DNA of 6,606 nt, from the NCBI GenBank assembly GCA_024399225.1, contig JAKSHV010000063.1, positions 1-6,606 of the forward strand. Reading direction: 5' to 3'. Both the position numbers and the translations under genes were made by a program. The notes below the pieces were generated by a model that ran no database searches, was not told where the DNA came from, and saw nothing but the letters and a program-made list of their open reading frames with translations. The stretch comes from an archaeon. Lineage in GTDB: Archaea; Thermoplasmatota; Thermoplasmata; Methanomassiliicoccales; Methanomethylophilaceae. Shown piece after piece: positions 4,679 to 6,606 of the stretch; the first letter of the stretch is position 1, and each line of letters starts with the position of its first letter.

Positions 4679-6436
4679 TCAGCTTTTCCTGATCTTTCCC
4701 TTATCGAGAGCATCCTGGAAACCAGGCATCTCGGAAGGAGTGATAGCGATCCTGTCACCCTTTGCGTACTTCTTCCTGGTGGTCCAGTTGGTGAAAGGTT
4801 CGACACAACGGTACATGGTGGCCTTCTCGGCGATCTTCACAGGTTCGGGAGCACCTTTGAGATCGGTGTAGTTTCCGTTGTGGCAGATGGCCTTGCCCTT
4901 TCCGACCTCGATGACCTTGTTGCAGACGTTGTCGAGGAAGTACCTGTCGTGGGTGACCGTGATGACGACACCGTCGTACTCGGCGAGTGCCTGCTCGAGC
5001 ATGTGCTTGGAGTTGATGTCCACATAGTTGGTGGGCTCATCGAGGATGAGGAGGTTGGTCTCGCCGTGCATCATGAGGCAAAGTGCGACCTTCGCCCTCT
5101 GTCCGCCGGAGAGGGACTCCATCTTCTTGGTGACGTTCTCATCGGTGAGGAGGAACTGTGCCAGTGCCCTTCTTGCCTCGGCCTTGTTGTCAGGGCCGAT
5201 GAGGTGCAGCATCTGCTCCTCCGCTGTGAGTTTGAGGTCGAGACCCTCATGCTGCTGTGAGTAGTATCCGATCTTTGCACCGGGTGCGACCCAAAGGTCT
5301 CCGGTTACGGGAAGTTCTCCGAGGATCGCCTTTAGGAGGGTGGACTTACCCGCACCGTTGGCTCCGAAGATACCGATCTTGTCTCCTTTCTGGATGTCGA
5401 GGTTGATGCCGGACAGGATGGTCTTTCCGTCCCTGGAAACGGAGACATCCTCTGCCATGAGGACGTTCTTTCCGGATTTCTGTGCGGCCTTGATGTTGAT
5501 ATTGATGTCCTTCTGCTCGTCGGGCCTCTCCTTCTCCTCGAGTTTGGATGCCATCATGATACGGGTCTTGTAGGAACCCATGTAACGGCGGGCATCATGG
5601 AACATCGCCTCGATGAGAGCGTCCTGTTTCTTCTTGGCGTCGGCGTACCTCTCGTACTCCTTCATCTGCCTCTCGAGGGCCATGTTCTTCTTGTCGACGT
5701 AGTCGGAATAGTTTCCCTTGTACTCCTGGGACTTTCCGTTCTCGATCTCCAGGACCCTCAGTGCGATCCTGTCGAGGAAGTACCTGTCGTGGCTGACGAT
5801 GACTACGGCGCATTTGGATCCGAGAATGAGACGCTCCATCCATTCGATGGTGCTGATGTCGAGGTGGGAAGTGGGCTCATCCATGAAGATGAGGTCGCAG
5901 TCGGTGACCTGTACGACGGTCCTCGCCATCATGACCTTGGATTTCTCTCCTCCGGAAAGGCTGCCCATCTCCCTGTCGAGGTATTCCTCGGGGAAGTTGA
6001 CCTGCTTGAGGACGTCGAGGAGCTTGTCCCCGATCTCGCTGTTGAACTTCTGGAGTTTGCTCTCGAGCTCGCTCTGCTCCTCGGCGAGTGCGTTCCAGTC
6101 GATGTCCCCTCCGCTGCTGTACATCTCGTCGATCTCCGCCATGCGGACCTTGATGTGTTCCGCATAGGAGAACGACTGTTCGAGGACCTCACGGACGGTC
6201 ATGTCCTCGGGGATGTCCACGAACTGCTGCATGTATCCGATCTTCTCGGTCCTGCGGGTAATCTCTCCGGTGTCCTCCTTCTCCTCTCCGAGCAGGATCT
6301 TGAGGAAGGTGGATTTTCCGGCTCCGTTGGCTCCGACAAGTCCGATGCGGTCGCCTTCGTTGATCTGAAGGCTGACATCGGTGAGGACTTTCTGAGGGCC
6401 GAACGATTTGGAGACGGACTGGGCTTTTAGGAGCAT
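4679..6436 (-). CDS. ABC-F family ATPase with C-terminal extension
   Basis: A 585-residue soluble protein with two ABC ATPase domains and no membrane segments, as in the ABC-F family (EttA, Uup and ribosome-protection proteins), which act in the ribosomal E site to assist translation or displace antibiotics. Domain 1: Walker A GANGAGKST 35-43, signature LSGGE 160-164, Walker B LIFMDEP 182-188, SHLD 190-193, switch His216. A charged helical linker at about 245-320 corresponds to the tRNA-interacting motif. Domain 2: Walker A 358-366, signature LSGGQ 442-446, Walker B LLILDEP 462-468, His496. Both sites look intact. Residues about 529-585 form an extra tail (FTNWTTRKKYAKGDRI within it), suggesting a small appended domain. 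No strong ribosome binding site precedes ATG 6436; a TATA box at 6462-6470 about 30 bases upstream suggests a near-leaderless message. A housekeeping translation factor seems likelier than antibiotic resistance, but this is not decided by sequence. Confidence 0.9.
   Translation of the reverse strand: MLLKAQSVSKSFGPQKVLTDVSLQINEGDRIGLVGANGAGKSTFLKILLGEEKEDTGEITRRTEKIGYMQQFVDIPEDMTVREVLEQSFSYAEHIKVRMAEIDEMYSSGGDIDWNALAEEQSELESKLQKFNSEIGDKLLDVLKQVNFPEEYLDREMGSLSGGEKSKVMMARTVVQVTDCDLIFMDEPTSHLDISTIEWMERLILGSKCAVVIVSHDRYFLDRIALRVLEIENGKSQEYKGNYSDYVDKKNMALERQMKEYERYADAKKKQDALIEAMFHDARRYMGSYKTRIMMASKLEEKERPDEQKDININIKAAQKSGKNVLMAEDVSVSRDGKTILSGINLDIQKGDKIGIFGANGAGKSTLLKAILGELPVTGDLWVAPGAKIGYYSQQHEGLDLKLTAEEQMLHLIGPDNKAEARRALAQFLLTDENVTKKMESLSGGQRAKVALCLMMHGETNLLILDEPTNYVDINSKHMLEQALAEYDGVVITVTHDRYFLDNVCNKVIEVGKGKAICHNGNYTDLKGAPEPVKIAEKATMYRCVEPFTNWTTRKKYAKGDRIAITPSEMPGFQDALDKGKIRKS
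4930..4952. repeat. 23-bp exact repeat, copy 1 (ABC domain 2 switch region)
   Basis: This stretch is identical to 5770-5792. Both encode the HDRYFLD segment after the switch histidine in the two ATPase domains of the ABC-F gene, so the repeat reflects the duplicated domain and not a mobile element. Confidence 0.8.
5770..5792. repeat. 23-bp exact repeat, copy 2 (ABC domain 1 switch region)
   Basis: Identical base for base with 4930-4952, including synonymous positions, which is stronger identity than protein conservation alone requires. Gene conversion between the two halves or strong codon preference could explain it. Confidence 0.8.
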
Positions 6437-6461
6437 GATAAACGGTCGGTCAATCCTTTTT

Positions 6462-6470
6462 CAATATATG
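6462..6470 (-). promoter_or_regulatory. TATA box for ABC-F gene
   Basis: CATATATTG on the minus strand is centred about 30 bases before ATG 6436. This predicts transcription starting within a few bases of the start codon and fits the absence of a ribosome binding site. A tandem CGGTCGGTC (6443-6451) lies between the box and the start. The adjoining AT-rich stretch (6464-6476) might also serve the divergent gene at 6553. Confidence 0.5.
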
Positions 6471-6533
6471 TTATATCGTTCGGAACCCTGTGATTCGAGT
6501 CTGAATGCATGTGCTTAATTATTCTGCAACACC

Positions 6534-6555
6534 CATAATTTGGTGAAAAATTATG
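6534..6555 (+). promoter_or_regulatory. Start-codon hairpin with ribosome binding site in its loop
   Basis: CATAATTT (6534-6541) is perfectly complementary to AAATTATG (6548-6555). The 6-base loop GGTGAA (6542-6547) is the ribosome binding site, and the second arm ends with the ATG start codon of the gene at 6553. If the transcript starts upstream of 6534, the start codon would be paired in an AU-rich, easily melted stem. The same symmetry could instead be a DNA operator. Confidence 0.5.
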
Positions 6556-6606
6556 AAGATTGGATGGAAAACATATTCCTGCACCGACTGTTCACTTATC
6601 AACTAT
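6553..6606 (+). CDS. Start of unidentified protein with CxxC motif (runs off right edge)
   Basis: Only the first 18 codons are visible, reading MKIGWKTYSCTDCSLINY with no stop. The start is supported by GGTGA at 6542-6546, 6 bases upstream of the ATG. A CTDC pair at residues 10-13 is compatible with a metal-binding or redox CxxC motif, but 18 residues are too few to name a family. The gene is divergent from the ABC-F gene. A TATA-like TTAATTATT at about 6514-6522 would start the message near 6544, cutting off part of the start-codon hairpin; an upstream promoter near 6464-6476 would include it. Confidence 0.55.
   Translation, partial: MKIGWKTYSCTDCSLINY

Noticed and set aside
5597..6430. 277-codon plus-strand reading frame opposite the ABC-F gene
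   Set aside because: The opposite strand encodes unmistakable Walker and signature motifs; the plus-strand product is a compositional shadow.
6490..6504. GATTCGAGTC resembling a tRNA T-loop (box B)
   Set aside because: The flanking bases pair at only about three of five T-stem positions, and no D-arm, anticodon arm or acceptor stem can be fitted, so it is neither a tRNA nor a convincing attachment-site remnant.

Overview
The window looks like archaeal chromosome, most likely from a gut-type methanogen of the order Methanomassiliicoccales (Thermoplasmatota). The evidence is the archaeal promoter layout (AT-rich TATA boxes about 25 bases before start codons, some genes apparently leaderless, others with GGTGA-type ribosome binding sites), a dockerin-bearing ABC substrate-binding protein of a kind I associate with methanogens, and a family of tocopherol-cyclase-like proteins that I recall from gut microbes. 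All five genes whose 3' ends are visible stop with TGA, which fits (but does not prove) an organism that reserves TAG for pyrrolysine. The lineage call is inference.

Layout. (1) Positions 1-1976 hold a divergent pair: the N-terminal part of a FecCD/BtuC-type permease on the minus strand (1-445) and, on the plus strand (552-1976), a membrane-anchored substrate-binding protein with an N-terminal dockerin module. They share a roughly 106-base promoter region with a symmetric TATA element and a 6-bp inverted repeat. Together they would form an importer for an iron chelate, haem or corrinoid; the ATPase is presumably beyond the left edge. (2) 1977-2074 is a convergent terminator region with two strong hairpins. 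(3) 2075-3307 minus encodes a cysteine- and tryptophan-rich protein resembling the tocopherol cyclase / CrtC lipocalin-like families. (4) 3415-4616 minus is a two-gene operon with a one-base TGATG overlap: a thymidylate-kinase-like P-loop kinase followed by a multi-pass PAP2-family phosphatase. (5) 4679-6436 minus is an ABC-F ATPase with an additional C-terminal module. (6) From 6553 a plus-strand gene begins (18 codons visible, one CxxC), with its ribosome binding site placed in a hairpin loop.

How the genes may relate: the uptake pair is a clear functional unit. The kinase and PAP2 phosphatase are translationally coupled and probably act on related phosphorylated substrates. The kinase departs from classical dTMP kinase motifs, so a lipid or other non-nucleotide substrate is worth considering. 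The ABC-F protein is probably a ribosome-associated translation factor with its own promoter. I see no insertion sequence, CRISPR array, tRNA or rRNA. Nothing here is certainly an undescribed system; the best candidates are the kinase/PAP2 pair, the dockerin-equipped binding protein, and several unusually symmetric regulatory sites.
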